64,000 bases of DNA from Klebsormidium nitens (lineage: Eukaryota; Streptophyta; Klebsormidiophyceae; Klebsormidiales; Klebsormidiaceae), in assembly GCA_000708835.1 (NCBI GenBank), contig DF237448.1:1-64000 (forward strand), in the 5' to 3' direction. The notes under the pieces were generated by a model. The model searched no databases. It was not told the origin of the DNA and was given only the letters and a program-made list of their open reading frames with translations. Position 1 is the first letter of the stretch. The number at the start of each line of letters is the position of its first letter. The position numbers and the translations under genes are program-made. Shown piece after piece: positions 42,703 to 53,956 of this stretch.

Positions 42703-45700
42703 ATGGCGCCAATCCAGCGCCTCATCTTCGCAACGCTCGGTCTGCTGTGCGTCTGTGCGCTTCCCGTGCTGAGTCAGCCGGGCTTTAATCCCTACCCCGA
42801 CTATTCCTGTCCCGCTGGTTACATTCCAATTGCCAGGTTCTCCCCACCAGAGAACGCCCCTGTTCCCTCAGTTTGCGACGAGGATAAGTGTTACAATGAA
42901 GCGGTGGGATGTGGGCCTGGTGAGTCTTGCTCCTAACCAAGGTTGGCTAACCATACTACGTAGTCTGTTGGAAGAGCATGTAAGTTATGCCTTAACAATG
43001 CTTTGGTTAGGTGTCATCTTCATCCTGAGTGTCTTCGTGCTGCATTGTAACCGCTCACAGTTGTCCTGGAGCGGTTTCCTGGCTATGTTTGGGTTGGGAG
43101 ACAAAGAGCCTTGCCTCTTGAGCGCTTACATGGGGCGGAACCTTTTCCTTGGTCAAGCTCGTTGTAGATGCTTGCGCCACCTTGCATAAAAATGTTGGCT
43201 GAAATGTGACATTGGCTCCAATCTCCTGATCAAACAGTAGTGGAAGCAGGGTTCCATAGTGTGAGAAAGGAGCTGGAGGGGAAGAGTGGGGAGATCTTTG
43301 CTGAGCACACTTGCAGGATGGAAAGCGGAAAAAAGTTATAATAAATGAAAGGGCCAAAGGTTACACTTACGCCATTTGAGATGCTCATCAAGGAGATTCA
43401 TCTGGAAAAAGCGTATCAGTATTTATACCCTGAAAGTATTATTTGAAGCCAAACAAGGGCAAAACAGATTTTATCAGGTTTTTGTCAAAGAGCCTTTGGC
43501 ATCACATTCTACTCATATGACTTCTGTTCTGGCTGGGGGCTTTCACAGTTTTTATTCAAATGGCTCTCTCACATCTGCAGAATGTCCTGATCATCGGATG
43601 CCAATGCTTCCGGCATTATAAGGGTTTGTGAAGTCATCGCCGGAAGGTTCAGCTCTGTTAAGACAAAAGAACAACTTTTTATCTCACCCTTGTTCTTATG
43701 GTTTCTCGGGTGTGCACCAAGAGACGCTGACACCAAGATTCTAAGCATGGATGCACCCATTGAGTACCGTCGACATTTCGGACTACGTTTCCTCATTTTC
43801 TTAGTTCCCTCCATCATTCTCAAGCTTCTTTTTTTCGTTCCTGTACAGGCAATGTGTGCACTCAGCGCCCCGTTGGTTCTGTCGGTGGTTACTTCTACGA
43901 ACACGACTGCCAATGCAAACCCCCGTATGTGAAGGGAAATGTTGTGGGTTACAAAGGCCTCGGCACCCGGACCACTTGTTACATCCCAGGTAATGAGTCC
44001 TTCCCAAACAAAACCCTGCATTGCCGAATCAACCAAGCACTTGTAAAGTCCTGAAGATGCGTGAATCACGAAGTGTTGGCCAGTCCCTTCTGAAAGATTG
44101 TCTTTGTAATGCCAGGTGATCGCAGCCACCTAAGCACCCGGGGTCAAATTTTCTGTAATCCTTGTGAGAAATTCCGGAATTCCATTCTGAAAAGGAGCTT
44201 CAAAATACCGAGCTCACTTGTGGCACCTCCTTGTCCGTATGACCTCCAAAATCTTGAATGTTCACTCGTTTCTCTCTTCTTTGATTGCCCAACCTACATA
44301 ACCCAATATGGGCTAACAGGCAGTGCCCCTTGCAATGTCCCCACTTTGGTTTTGAAAAGCACCTCACTTATGCAAGCATAGAGGAGGAGCACCCCGGATT
44401 CTTCATACTTCAGACTTAGACAGTAGGAACAAGCTGACAGTTTCCTGGATCCAGTTGGCACGTAAGAACATGCGTGCACTCCGTCCCTCAAATGGCCCCC
44501 TTCACGCTGCTTTGCTGCCCGCTCATTGCTAAGATCCTGAAGCTACAACGCCCTGGAACTCGAAACCCTGTACAAGCTTCCTTTTTTCACCTGCCCGCGT
44601 CGTGGTTGAAGTGCCTCCACCCCTCTTCAAAACGGGACAGGGGCCACCTCCAGCAGCTTTTCCACCGGCACTTTGCCAAAGCTCTGAATGCCCTAAGAAT
44701 CCAAACCTTCTTCGAATTCACCAGAACTCGAGATGTGCAGACTGCCGACAAGTTTTCTTTCTCCGTCGCTTCCCGTTCGCTCCACCCCTTCCAAGGATGA
44801 GACATGTGCCACCTTCAGCAGCTTGCTCCTCGTACTTCAGTTGCTAAGATTCAAGACCCTAAAACTCAAACCATCAAACCCACAAGAATCCTAAAAGCCC
44901 AACATCTTAGACTGCTGACAAGCTTCCTCTTTTCATTTGCCTCGGTCAGATTTCGTGCGCATCCAATCCTTGCCAGAAACGAAACACGTCCCATTTTCAG
45001 CAAGTTTGCACCCCGCACATTGCTGCGATCCTAAAGCCCAAAATGCCCTGAAATTCAAAGCCCCCTCTAAATCTATAAACCCAAAGTTCCTAAAAGCTCG
45101 AACTTGCAAAACTCTGATAAGCTTCCCTTCTTCACTCGCCCAGGTCAGGATCCGTGCGCTTCGAACCCGTGCCAGAACGGAGGCACGTGTCAGCAGATCC
45201 GGACGACCCTTAATATCCCGCCAAACTTTCCGGAAGACCCGAACGGTCCGATCATTGACTTCTTCTGCCAGTGCCCCCCGTTCTTCACCGGGAAAACGTG
45301 CTTGCTTCCCGAACCGTGAGTCTCTTCTCTTTCCGCCTTTCATTCCGGCTTCTCGTGAGATGTGGCTTTCCGAGATTGCGAGTTCTTTGACTTTGTCTGT
45401 GCGCCCATGGAAGACCTGACGATGAAAGTGTTGGGTGCCTCGTAAGATTCGTGGAGCTTCTTTTTGGAGTTGTGCAGTGGGGTTCAATCAAAGCCGAAGC
45501 AGTTCTGTAGCGGACTGCAACAGAAGGGTTCTTTCCTGTGATCCGCTCTCTTCTTTCTTCTCCTTTAGATCCAGCATTGCACTGTCTTGCAAGTCCACAG
45601 GAAGTGGGGAACAACCATCCGCGGTCTGTAATTTGATTGATCAGTTCATGGTTGTTATTCAAGGTTCAAAGCGGTGCATAGTGGTCACACAATTTTGCAA

Positions 45701-48700
45701 CATAGAATTCCCCGTATAAAGCACCACTTAAGAGTTGAACTTGGAAGCATTTGGCGGCAACCGAGACACTCAACTGCGGGTTTCAGAACTAACGAGAAGC
45801 TACCATAGATGACCTGGCTCAAGAAATCCAGAATTTTGAACGCAGAAGGAGTGTACCTGCCTGTACTAGGGCCGGTTGCGCGACTGGAAAGCCAAGAATT
45901 TCTCTCAAGAAACTGACTTTTCACATCGTCCTTTTTGCAGGAGCGGCAGCTTCCCGACTCCGGTGCTTAAGAATGGACCTCCGCCCAGCACCCCCCCTTC
46001 GGGCCCTCAAGGTGAGCCTTATATTCCATTTGTTCTTTTTCATTTCTACATGATGAGCTTGCCGCAAAGGGTCCGTTTTCTGCGGAGTGAAGACATGTTG
46101 ACTGCGATCAGTTTCTTTCTCCTAGTGGCAATCTAAGGAGTTGGATTGAAATCTGCCCACACTCACTGACATGGAGTACCGCTTCGAACAGAAAGTATTG
46201 GGATTTTGTGAAATCACTGTCCGAAGATAAGTAGGGCCGCTGGTTTGTTGGAGTGACCCTTACAAAACGTGGCCTAGGAAAAAAGTGCTAGTCGAGCTAA
46301 GACCCTGTGGGAATCGGAATTCTCTTAACAAGACTGCAACCGCTCTTCGGGCTTTCACTTCCGGTGAGATCGGTTTTATGTGAAACTTCTCCCCCGTATC
46401 AGTCTCTTGTTTTTAAAGAAGCGTACGCAAAACGCTCAGCCTAATCCGAAGATCTTAAAGACGGATAGACCCGTCACCAAAAATCACAGCCGGGAGTCTC
46501 GGCAGAAACCAAGTATCCCCCAGAGCACAAAACGTTTTGCTGACGTCAAGACGGAACGATGATCAGAATCTTCACCGCTATGTTCGCACTTCTGGAAACT
46601 TCTGTGGTCCTGAGCGACATTCCTAGACTTTACTACATTACGATGGGCTGGTCTCATTTTTGCTCGTTTTTCTTACCTTTCCGTTTTGTAACATAAAAAT
46701 ACTTCTGCAAACGGTTGAGATCAGGATGTCCTTTCACACGCTCTCAACGTCTTTCGCATTTGTTAGGTTCCGAGGCGGCGGAAACGTTTCACCCGCTGCT
46801 GACCGCAGAATGCGATGGCATATTTACACTTCTGAGTCCTTTCCTTTCTCTTTACCCCAACGAGAGACTTTTCGAAAGCAACAAAAGGTTGGGGCTTCGG
46901 GATCCGCATGCCTGTTTCAAATCCTTTGCAGAATGTTCGCGATTTCAAATCGGCAATCTGCTTAATTAGAGCGGCGCAACAACGGCCCTATATATGGGCC
47001 ACTTCCAGTTTCCTTCCGCTTCTTTTCTTTCTATCTCCTACCAGCAAACGACCCTGTGCAGCCCGGGCCAACCCACATTGTAGGTAACCTGTTCCGACGT
47101 TTTCCTCAGGTGTTTGCAGTTCCGTAGCGGCCGCATTCTCCTATCGCTGCTGGTTCAACAACGACCTCCAGGGGCGCCACTATTCTTACTCCTGTTCTCA
47201 GTTTACATTTACAAGAAAGCCCGTCAAATCAGGTCCAACCTTGTGGGTTTTTAAATCACTTGACACTTCTTTGCCCAGGTGTTTGTGGGTCCGGAGACGC
47301 TTCCATTTTCCCCACCCGCTGTTGGTTCAAAATGACCTCCAGAAGCGCCTCGAAATCCCACCTCTCCCTTGTTCAGTCTGTTTTGTATCGAATTCCTTTT
47401 TCTTTGAGAAACAAAGCAAGCTTGACAACCTCTTTCTACATGTTTCCGGTGTTTGTGGGGTCGGAGATGCCTCCAGTTTCCCCACCCGCTGTTGGTTCAA
47501 CAACGACCCCCAGGGGCGCTACGTCTGCTGCGACGGCCAGGGATGCGACGGCTTCAACCCCGATAATCTGACCCCCCACTGCAAAAACTTCGGCTTTGTG
47601 CCGCCCAACTTCGGCGCGGGGGGTTCGACTACGCCCCCGTCGAAACCCCCCACCGTTCCCCCCAGCGGTCCGCAAGGTGAGACCCGCCTCGGAAAAGGAC
47701 ACCGGAATTTTAACCCGATTTTTTTACGGTGGGTTTTTCATCGTAATCTTGATTCTTTGGTAGGAGGCCAAAGTTGACACTCATCTGGTACCTTCGCAAA
47801 CAAGGCGTAAGGAGCATCGCTCCTGGAAAGAACTTGAGTCTGAAATTTGTCGTTTTCGTTGACCAGTGAAAAGAGTCCTCTGAGCTTTTGAAGCCGTGTC
47901 TTCGGCATGATTCTCAAGTACTCTTCAGATGGGCCATGCTTTACGACCGTTGGTTTGTCCGTTGTTCTTGATTTTGCCAACTCTTGCAGAGGAGGTTTCT
48001 CAAGAGTCCTATCTTAGGAGACTTCTTCTGCAAGGGCCATCGGCAGGGCCATCAGCATAGGATTTGACGTGTCAAACGCGAATACCCTGTGTGTACGGAG
48101 TTTGGTTGAATATTTCGTTGCGCCCAATTGACTTGCACAATTACTGTATTTCGACGCACCAGCTTACTCCGGCCCAGCAAGCTCTAGTGTCTGCGGCTCT
48201 TACATTTTCCGCCCGTTGGAACTCCGACGACGATTCGCCAAAAAACAGAAACTTCGGGTCGAGCGGAGTCGCTTGCCAGCATGCTTTAAAGAGGAGCCCA
48301 CTTCACATCCAGATACATAGTGTCAGCTCGAGATGAAACCCCGGGCAATCAACAAACTATCGACAGAGGCGCTACGTTTCTCCCTTCTTCTTGTCATGTT
48401 ACTGTTCTCTATCGACAAGGATCTTCTTCCGAGCCGACCGGGGATGCGGGGCGCGTCTTTGTGATAAGACCATCCATCGGGCAAAGCACTCGCCCAAGAT
48501 CATGATTTTCGCTCCCGCCAAGCATCTTGGCGGGACATCTCCTAACTACCTCTTTCTACATGTTTTCCAGGTGTTTGTGGGTCCGGAGACGCTTCCAGCT
48601 TCCCTACCCGCTGTTGGTTCAACAACGACCCCCAGGGGCGCTACGTCTGCTGCGACGGCCACGGATGCGACGGCTTCAACAGCGACAATCTGACCCCCCA

Positions 48701-49426
48701 CTGCAAAAACTTCGGCTTCGTGCCGCCCAACTTCGGCGCGGGGGGGTCGACTACGCCCCCGTCTGGTCCCCCCCCAAGTGGTTCGCAAGGTACAGCACAG
48801 AGCATCCTTCTCATGGGACACTTTACTGAGTTGTCCTCGAACTATAAGCGTTAACTGGCTTCATTTCCTCAATGGATCAGTTTGCAGCTTTTGTCGATCG
48901 CGATGGTCAGCTGGTCCCCCGCAAGTGGCGCTCTCGCTTTCAACATGACAGATTCGACGGCTGAGGTTGCGCCTCCCACAGAATCAACGGTCACCGGTTG
49001 CGCTCGTGCAGGCACAATAAGCGCAATGCCATTTTGAAGCTTCTAAGAGATTTCGACGGTGTCGAAGCAGAACAATTGGGCCGGGATTGTAATGCCGGGT
49101 TGCGGTGTCCGCTTTTAAGACCGTAGAAAGGTCGAGATTGGTGACTGGTCTTGAACAGGACTCCCTCCCTTTCGTACTAAGGCTCTTTTGTTTCTTTTCT
49201 TTGAATTCGTGAGAGCGATTGGTGCTGTTGTTGATTGACACGTGTCGACTTTACAGGCGCCTGCGGGGCCGGAGGCGCGGCGGATTTCCCAGTACGCTGC
49301 TGGTACAACAACGACCCGCAGGGCCGTTACGTCTGTTGCGACGGAGCCGGTTGCGACGGCTTCAACCCACCAGATAACTTTTTCCCTCGCTGCAAGAACA
49401 ATGGTTTTGTCCCGCCGCAGCTCTAG
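42703..49426 (+). CDS. Secreted EGF-like and six-cysteine repeat protein
   Basis: Exons in phase: 42703-42919, 43849-43989, 45144-45315, 45941-46011, 48571-48789 and 49257-49426. An otherwise intact exon at 47449-47676 lacks its acceptor AG. A signal peptide (LIFATLGLLCVCALPVLS) leads a Cys-containing start, a module with CQCKPPY, and one EGF-like module (DPCASNPCQNGGTC to FFCQCPPFFTGKTC). Next comes a Pro-rich linker, then repeated modules of about 55 residues with the pattern FPTRCWFNNDPQGRYVCCDG and CDGFN, ending in GFVPP. The linker PPSGPQ recurs after modules. Exons bounding the repeats are phase 1-1, which allows duplication without frame loss. The protein probably sits in the cell wall or extracellular matrix. 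I do not know the family of the six-cysteine module. Without 47449-47676 the protein is about 329 aa. Confidence 0.75.
44585..45035 (+). repeat. Acceptor-side echo array of the EGF exon
   Basis: Three decayed copies of the intron tail and head of the EGF exon (real start 45144) begin near 44601, 44772 and 44945 (spacing about 171, 173 and 199 bp). Each shares an ACAAGCTTCC-type intron tail. In the last, GTCAGATTTCGTGCGCATCC and CCAGAAACGAAACACGTC match GTCAGGATCCGTGCGCTTCG and CCAGAACGGAGGCACGTG in the exon. Confidence 0.8.
47095..47345 (+). repeat. Acceptor-side echoes of the six-cysteine exon
   Basis: Two partial copies begin at 47110 and 47279; the fuller copy begins at 47449 (spacing 169 and 170 bp). 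Both have good acceptors (TTTTCCTCAG, TTTGCCCAG). Each reads into GVCGSGDASIFPTRCWF-like sequence, then loses similarity after about 25 codons. A fainter copy may lie at about 46768-46820. Confidence 0.85.
47449..47676 (+). pseudogene. Intact six-cysteine exon copy with lost acceptor
   Basis: A complete 228-nt copy of the module exon with open frame and intact donor (CGCAAG|GTGAG), 2+225+1 nt like its sister at 48571-48789. The sister's acceptor TTTTCCAG|GTGTTTG is TGTTTCCG|GTGTTTG here, so the A of the AG is missing. Unless another acceptor is used, this module is skipped. The coding sequence is still nearly identical to the sister's, so the loss is recent or the base is an assembly error. 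Confidence 0.75.
48165..48375 (+). repeat. Worn echo of the six-cysteine exon
   Basis: TGTCTGCGGCTCTTACATTT and CCGCCCGTTGG followed by AACTCCGACGACGATTC resemble the exon head (TGTTTGTGGGTCCGG, CCGCTGTTGG, AACAACGACCCC). Near 48345 an AACAAACTATCGACAGAGGC followed by GCTACG resembles AACAACGACCCCCAGGGGCG then CTACG. They are probably two strongly decayed copies upstream of the exon at 48571. Confidence 0.5.
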
Positions 49427-51410
49427 ATAAGGAGAGTAGCACCGGTAACCAAGCGTGGTTAGTCCCGGGTTAGAAGCGCTTGTAGCGTTCAGTAACGATT
49501 TTTGTCCGAGTAACGTGCTCCCGACCCCAAGCATGGTTAGAGCGGACTGAACAACTGAACCGGCCCTGCTTATCCCGCGGGTACGACAATTTTGATAGTC
49601 TCATATGCTAAAGTCTAGGGTGGTCCCCTTGGATGAGCCCCGATCCAAGTGCTCGCTGAAGTTATGACAATTTCTTAAATTTCATTGCTTACAGGGCCAT
49701 AAGCGCTAGCAGGACGCTTAGAGAGGTTGAGACGTTCTAGAGAGTCTAGGTGCACGTTGAAGCGAAATCACTTACTCATAATCTGACCTTTAATTTGTCG
49801 ACGTTCAGTTTCATTCATCCTGGTCGTTAAGTTACACCATTCCAGGACGTCAGGTACTTACCGCAGCAACTAGGGCTGTACGATGCATAGCACTGCAATT
49901 AAGCGAATGATCCGGTAAGAGATACGTCGGTCCGGGAAGGGGCCTCCGGTAGCTAGCTGGGGCCCAGATCAATTTCATGACAACGTCCCATCGAGAGACT
50001 ACTACTTGTGTATGCATTGTTGCCGCGCATTCATTGGCAAGTCTGTCCAATTGCGCTCTACTCGTCATGCATGACTAGCTTCTCGAAGCAAAGATATTGA
50101 GAGGATTGATTGATCATTATTGAGGTTCCATGCATGCATGTTCTAGCATGCAACTAGGTCTGCTCCGACATGCTGTACACTGGTGTAACGGTGGATAAAT
50201 TTAGACCTCCTGAGCTTAAAACCTCATAGGCAAGCTAGGGGTTTGGGTCCGGACAAGTCATGTCCCCTATAGTTAGGGCATGGGCACTTTACGGTCGGGC
50301 CGGGCGCAACTCCTGAAGAATGAACCCTTGTTTTGAAGACGAGGGGCGGTAACTAAACTCAAGTTATTCCTCTTCGGATTGCCGAAAAGCCACACATAAC
50401 ACTTTTTGACCTGCATACTGTATGACACGACAAGCAAAAGGGCGACCGACGCGCGCTGTTCCATATGCCGCCAGCCTGAAGTTCAGCTCACTGGCAGCTC
50501 GCCGGCGCGGACTGACTCAGATATGTGCACGTCAATAAGATATGTACCGGCTTCGACGTGACGATTTACAACAGTGTGCATGCGCAGTCAGTTTGTGGCG
50601 GGCGCCCTAATCTGACGGGATTCGTGGCGAACTTAGTTTGAATTGAATCATGAGCAAGAAACTAAACAGAGAAATGGCACACAGGCACACAGTTGATTAA
50701 TTGCGTACTGCCGCTCTTGCCGAGCCTCGGAGTCCGGCCATACTGCATGTGCCGCCCAGCAATAAGTAACCAATTTACGATACTCCAATAAAGACAGGCC
50801 CGCCGCGCACTTGGTTAGCTAGCTAGATCGACTTCAAGCATATAATCCTGGCATGGCCGGTTGCCAGAGCTAGTCACGTACCGACGGACGGTGCTGTCAT
50901 GATCGAAGGTATGAATAACCGAAGACGTTTACTTGAATCTGACGTAGCGTGAGTCGACTTGTGGGCTCTCGACTTTCAATATGTCTGCGCATAAGTCCGA
51001 AAATTTCATCAATCGAACTTGAAGAACTTTATGCGCGACGGCACGAAATGGTCGTGCTGACCTTTACCACTCCTATCTATAGACTTCAAAACAGAGAAGC
51101 CGTAACCAACTTGGAAGTCACAACTTCGAGATCGCACAGAGGGCGAACCACCTTTTCGATTGCAGGCCAAAGGGTCCTATCCTGTTCCTTTCGCGAGCTG
51201 TAACGCGCACTTTGGGCCGCTTATGCACCCGCCTACAAGTCTATGTTCGAGACAATCTAAGATTGATCAAGAGCTCCCTGCTGATTCTCCGACTTATGGA
51301 CCTAGTCCGTGGCGGCGCCGTGTTAGAGGATACAGAATACACAAACTGAGCTATCCAAGCGTTCATATTGACGGCCGCGCGGTACTAGGAAATACGACTG
51401 CCCTCCGCGT
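49427..51410. other. gene-free spacer between convergent genes
   Basis: The secreted-protein gene and the coiled-coil gene end facing each other across about 2 kb. There are only short open frames without motifs. Nothing further is seen. Confidence 0.45.
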
Positions 51411-53956
51411 TCATGTCTGTCCGCGCATATGCTGAAGGGCTGTCGAGACCTGAGACGTGCCAGCCTGCACCTGTCTCGAAGTTTGCCCCGGTCGGTCTAA
51501 ACCAAGGCCATGTGGATCCGTCTCCCCCCCTAACCGAGGCGCAGAAAAGGGGTGGGGATGCGGCTGGCTGGCCACATTCTGCGCGCCTTGCGAAGAGGCT
51601 TCCCCCATCGCCTGAGCATACTGCCAACTCTGGGAGCCCGGCGACTGTCCAGTCAGTTGACTAGCCCCAGCGGGCGCCGAAAAGGGGTTTGAGGGGTGAG
51701 CCAGGGGCGACCTCACGTGCAAAGAAGCCGGGTCGGAGGTCGCCGGGACACTCGCCCGTGGGGCTTCTCCGTACAAAGGGGGGGGACCTGGAGCGGAAAA
51801 GGACTGGCCCCCGGGGATCGACGGAGAATACGACGGCGCAGGCACGTGCCGAAGTAACGCCGGGGCGGGGGGTGGTCGCGCTGCGTAGGGGGGATTCTTC
51901 CACCGAGGCAGTGGACCCAAGGATCCGAGCATGAGAATGTTTAGGAGGGGGGCGGCGCGCTCGATCGTCCGTAGGAGTTCCCCCTGTCGGGGGAGCGTCA
52001 TACCGGGCGGTTCGGGGGGGAACTGTCGAGGCGGAGCCGCTTGCGAGACGCTCGGTTGAGCGGGGGTGTGAAACGGGGGCGCCGTCCGGAACGGCGCCCG
52101 CGGGATCGGTTCCGACGGCTGTGACGCGGCGGCGGAGGGTTGGAAGGACGGACCGGGGGATTGGCGCGGGTTTGGAACCGACGGCGTGGCGGTAGAAACG
52201 CTTTCGGTGGCAACAGGGGGGAGCGAGAACGCCGTGGTTGGGAGGTTGGGCATGGGGGACGGTATTCGGTGCATTGGGGGCGGGAGCGTCGATCTCATTT
52301 GAGGGGGATCCCCCGAGGGGTCCTCCGACCGGGACGGTATCGTCGGGTGGGCGGTTTGGCTGCCCGAGGGGTACGTACCGACGGGGACCGCCCGTTGTTG
52401 TCGTATCTGCTCCAGTTGTTGCCGGACGTCGGCCAGCTGCTGCGCGATCTGGACCGTCGGATTGGGGCTCGGGAGGGGCGTCTCGAAGAGGAGCGTCGTC
52501 GAGGGCGAGGGCGGCTCGGCGTGCGCGCGTGCCCGCGCGCGCTCGCTTTCCCCGAGCGCCTTGATGCGCTCGTGTGCAGCGTCGCGCTCGGCGCGCGCAA
52601 CGCGCAGCTGCTCCTCGAGCGTGTGCGCGCGCGCATCGTGGAGCTGCGACTGAGCGGCCGCGGCAGCGCGGGTGGCCTCGAGCTCGCGCATGGCGAGGTC
52701 GAGGAGGCGGCGTGCCTCCTCCAGTTGCTGCAGATATGGACCAGGAAATCAATTAAGAGTCATTGCAGAAAGAGAAACAAAACTTCAGAATATGTCACTT
52801 GGGAGACCGAGGAGAGGAGTAAGAGTGACAGAAACCTTCACTCTTTGGTACATGCCCCAGGTTTCAATTCTCTGGAACCACAGCCACTTGTGGGATTGTT
52901 TGCAGCCTGGGTCTTGGTGCCGGAATAAGTTGAAGGAAATTTGAACTGATGCAAGAGGTGCTTTCTTCAGTTGCTGCAAGGGAGGAGGATGGCGATTCTG
53001 AGCCGAATCCGTTCTCTGTGTCAACTTCGTGCTTGTTTGCAGTAGAGGACGAAGAAAGCGGACGTTTAGAGTCCCTCTAATCAAAGCGAGCAGGATAAAA
53101 TAGAAAGTAAAGTAAAGTAGAGAAAGGGAAGGTGCCTTTGTCTTCTGGATTTCAGGACGCAATCGAGCAGACTAGAAAGAGAAGGCTTCTAAGGACGTTC
53201 TTGGTCTCGTTCTCTTTTTCCCTTGTTTCGGATAGAGAAATATGGCACTGGTTATGAAAAGGACAGCTGCTAGACCCATCACAGGATAAGGGCGAAACTA
53301 TATGACGAGAATGCGATTCCCTCGGTCGCCCGTAATCAGCTCGAAGAAATCTCAAAAGAAGAAGCTCTTTGCCTGCCTCAAAAGACCAAAAGGTCCATAT
53401 AGAAAACTCTTGCGGAGATGATCGAGAATCCAAGGGTCTGGGTGCAGCTTCAAAGCGACCAGTCACTAAAGATGGACAAGACGACATCTAAGCCAAACTC
53501 TCGCCTGAACCACAGCCCTGGAGACCTTCTTTGTCTATTAGAAGGACAGGCCTGGACGAAACCCTTTCAAACAGACCTTTCAGCTCTTCTCCGAATTTGC
53601 ATTTAGCCATTGACAACGAGACCCTAGGGAAAGCCTCATGCAAAGTCTCAGTCTTTCGAACAGCAGTCATTTCGATGCTCAGATTAACAATGGCAGCTTC
53701 CCTCAGCCCCTTGACAAAGCTACCTGTACCTCCAAGCCAGAACATGAATCTTTCCCCTCACCTCCTTGTGTTCGCAGCACGGTTCTTCCCCCTTCTCCTC
53801 TACAATCCGGTGTAAGGGTCGCGATTCAGCGGCTGGCCTCCCTCCCCCCGGCGCTGTTGACTGTTCGGCTCGGTGTGCTGTATCAGATCCCGCCTCTCTT
53901 TTGCCCAGAACGGAGTGCAGATTGTGGGGGGTTCCCGTTGGATCGTCGGCTTCCAT
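51411..53956 (-). CDS. Coiled-coil and proline-rich protein
   Basis: Two minus-strand exons are proposed: 53956-53762 (65 codons, donor AAGGAG|GTGAGG) and 52727-51411 (438 codons plus stop, acceptor ATATCTGCAG), both phase 0, total 503 aa. Exon 2 is very GC-rich and well supported. It opens with a heptad-like coiled coil (LDLAMRELEATRAAAAAQSQ, then ERDAAHERIKALGESERARA and QQLADVRQQLEQIRQQ). About 300 residues rich in Pro, Ser and Ala follow, with one more ordered patch (LLRTIERAAPLLNILMLGSL). Exon 1 is less certain: it fits in phase and has a good donor, but carries no domain, and further upstream exons are possible. Several long antisense frames across exon 2 are composition artefacts. I do not recognise the family; a scaffold or phase-separating role is only a guess. 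Confidence 0.65.
52940..52990 (-). repeat. Acceptor-side echo of the coiled-coil exon
   Basis: In the intron, 246 bp upstream (in transcription) of exon 2, TCCCTTGCAG followed by CAACTGAAGAAAGCACCTC resembles the real ATATCTGCAG then CAACTGGAGGAGGCACGCC. It reads QLKKAPL against QLEEARRLL. The copy then diverges. Confidence 0.65.

Noticed and set aside
43569-44129. 186-codon minus-strand frame opposite the secreted-protein gene
   Set aside because: It spans a supported plus-strand exon (43849-43989) with good splice sites and shows no domain.
44933-45487. 184-codon minus-strand frame opposite the EGF exon
   Set aside because: The plus strand encodes a clear EGF module with splice sites. The open antisense frame is a shadow of the exon and its echoes.
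51661-52928. Long antisense open frames over the coiled-coil gene
   Set aside because: They arise from the high GC of exon 2. The translations are Arg/Ala/Gly-rich without motifs, and the sense frame has a coiled coil and a matching acceptor.
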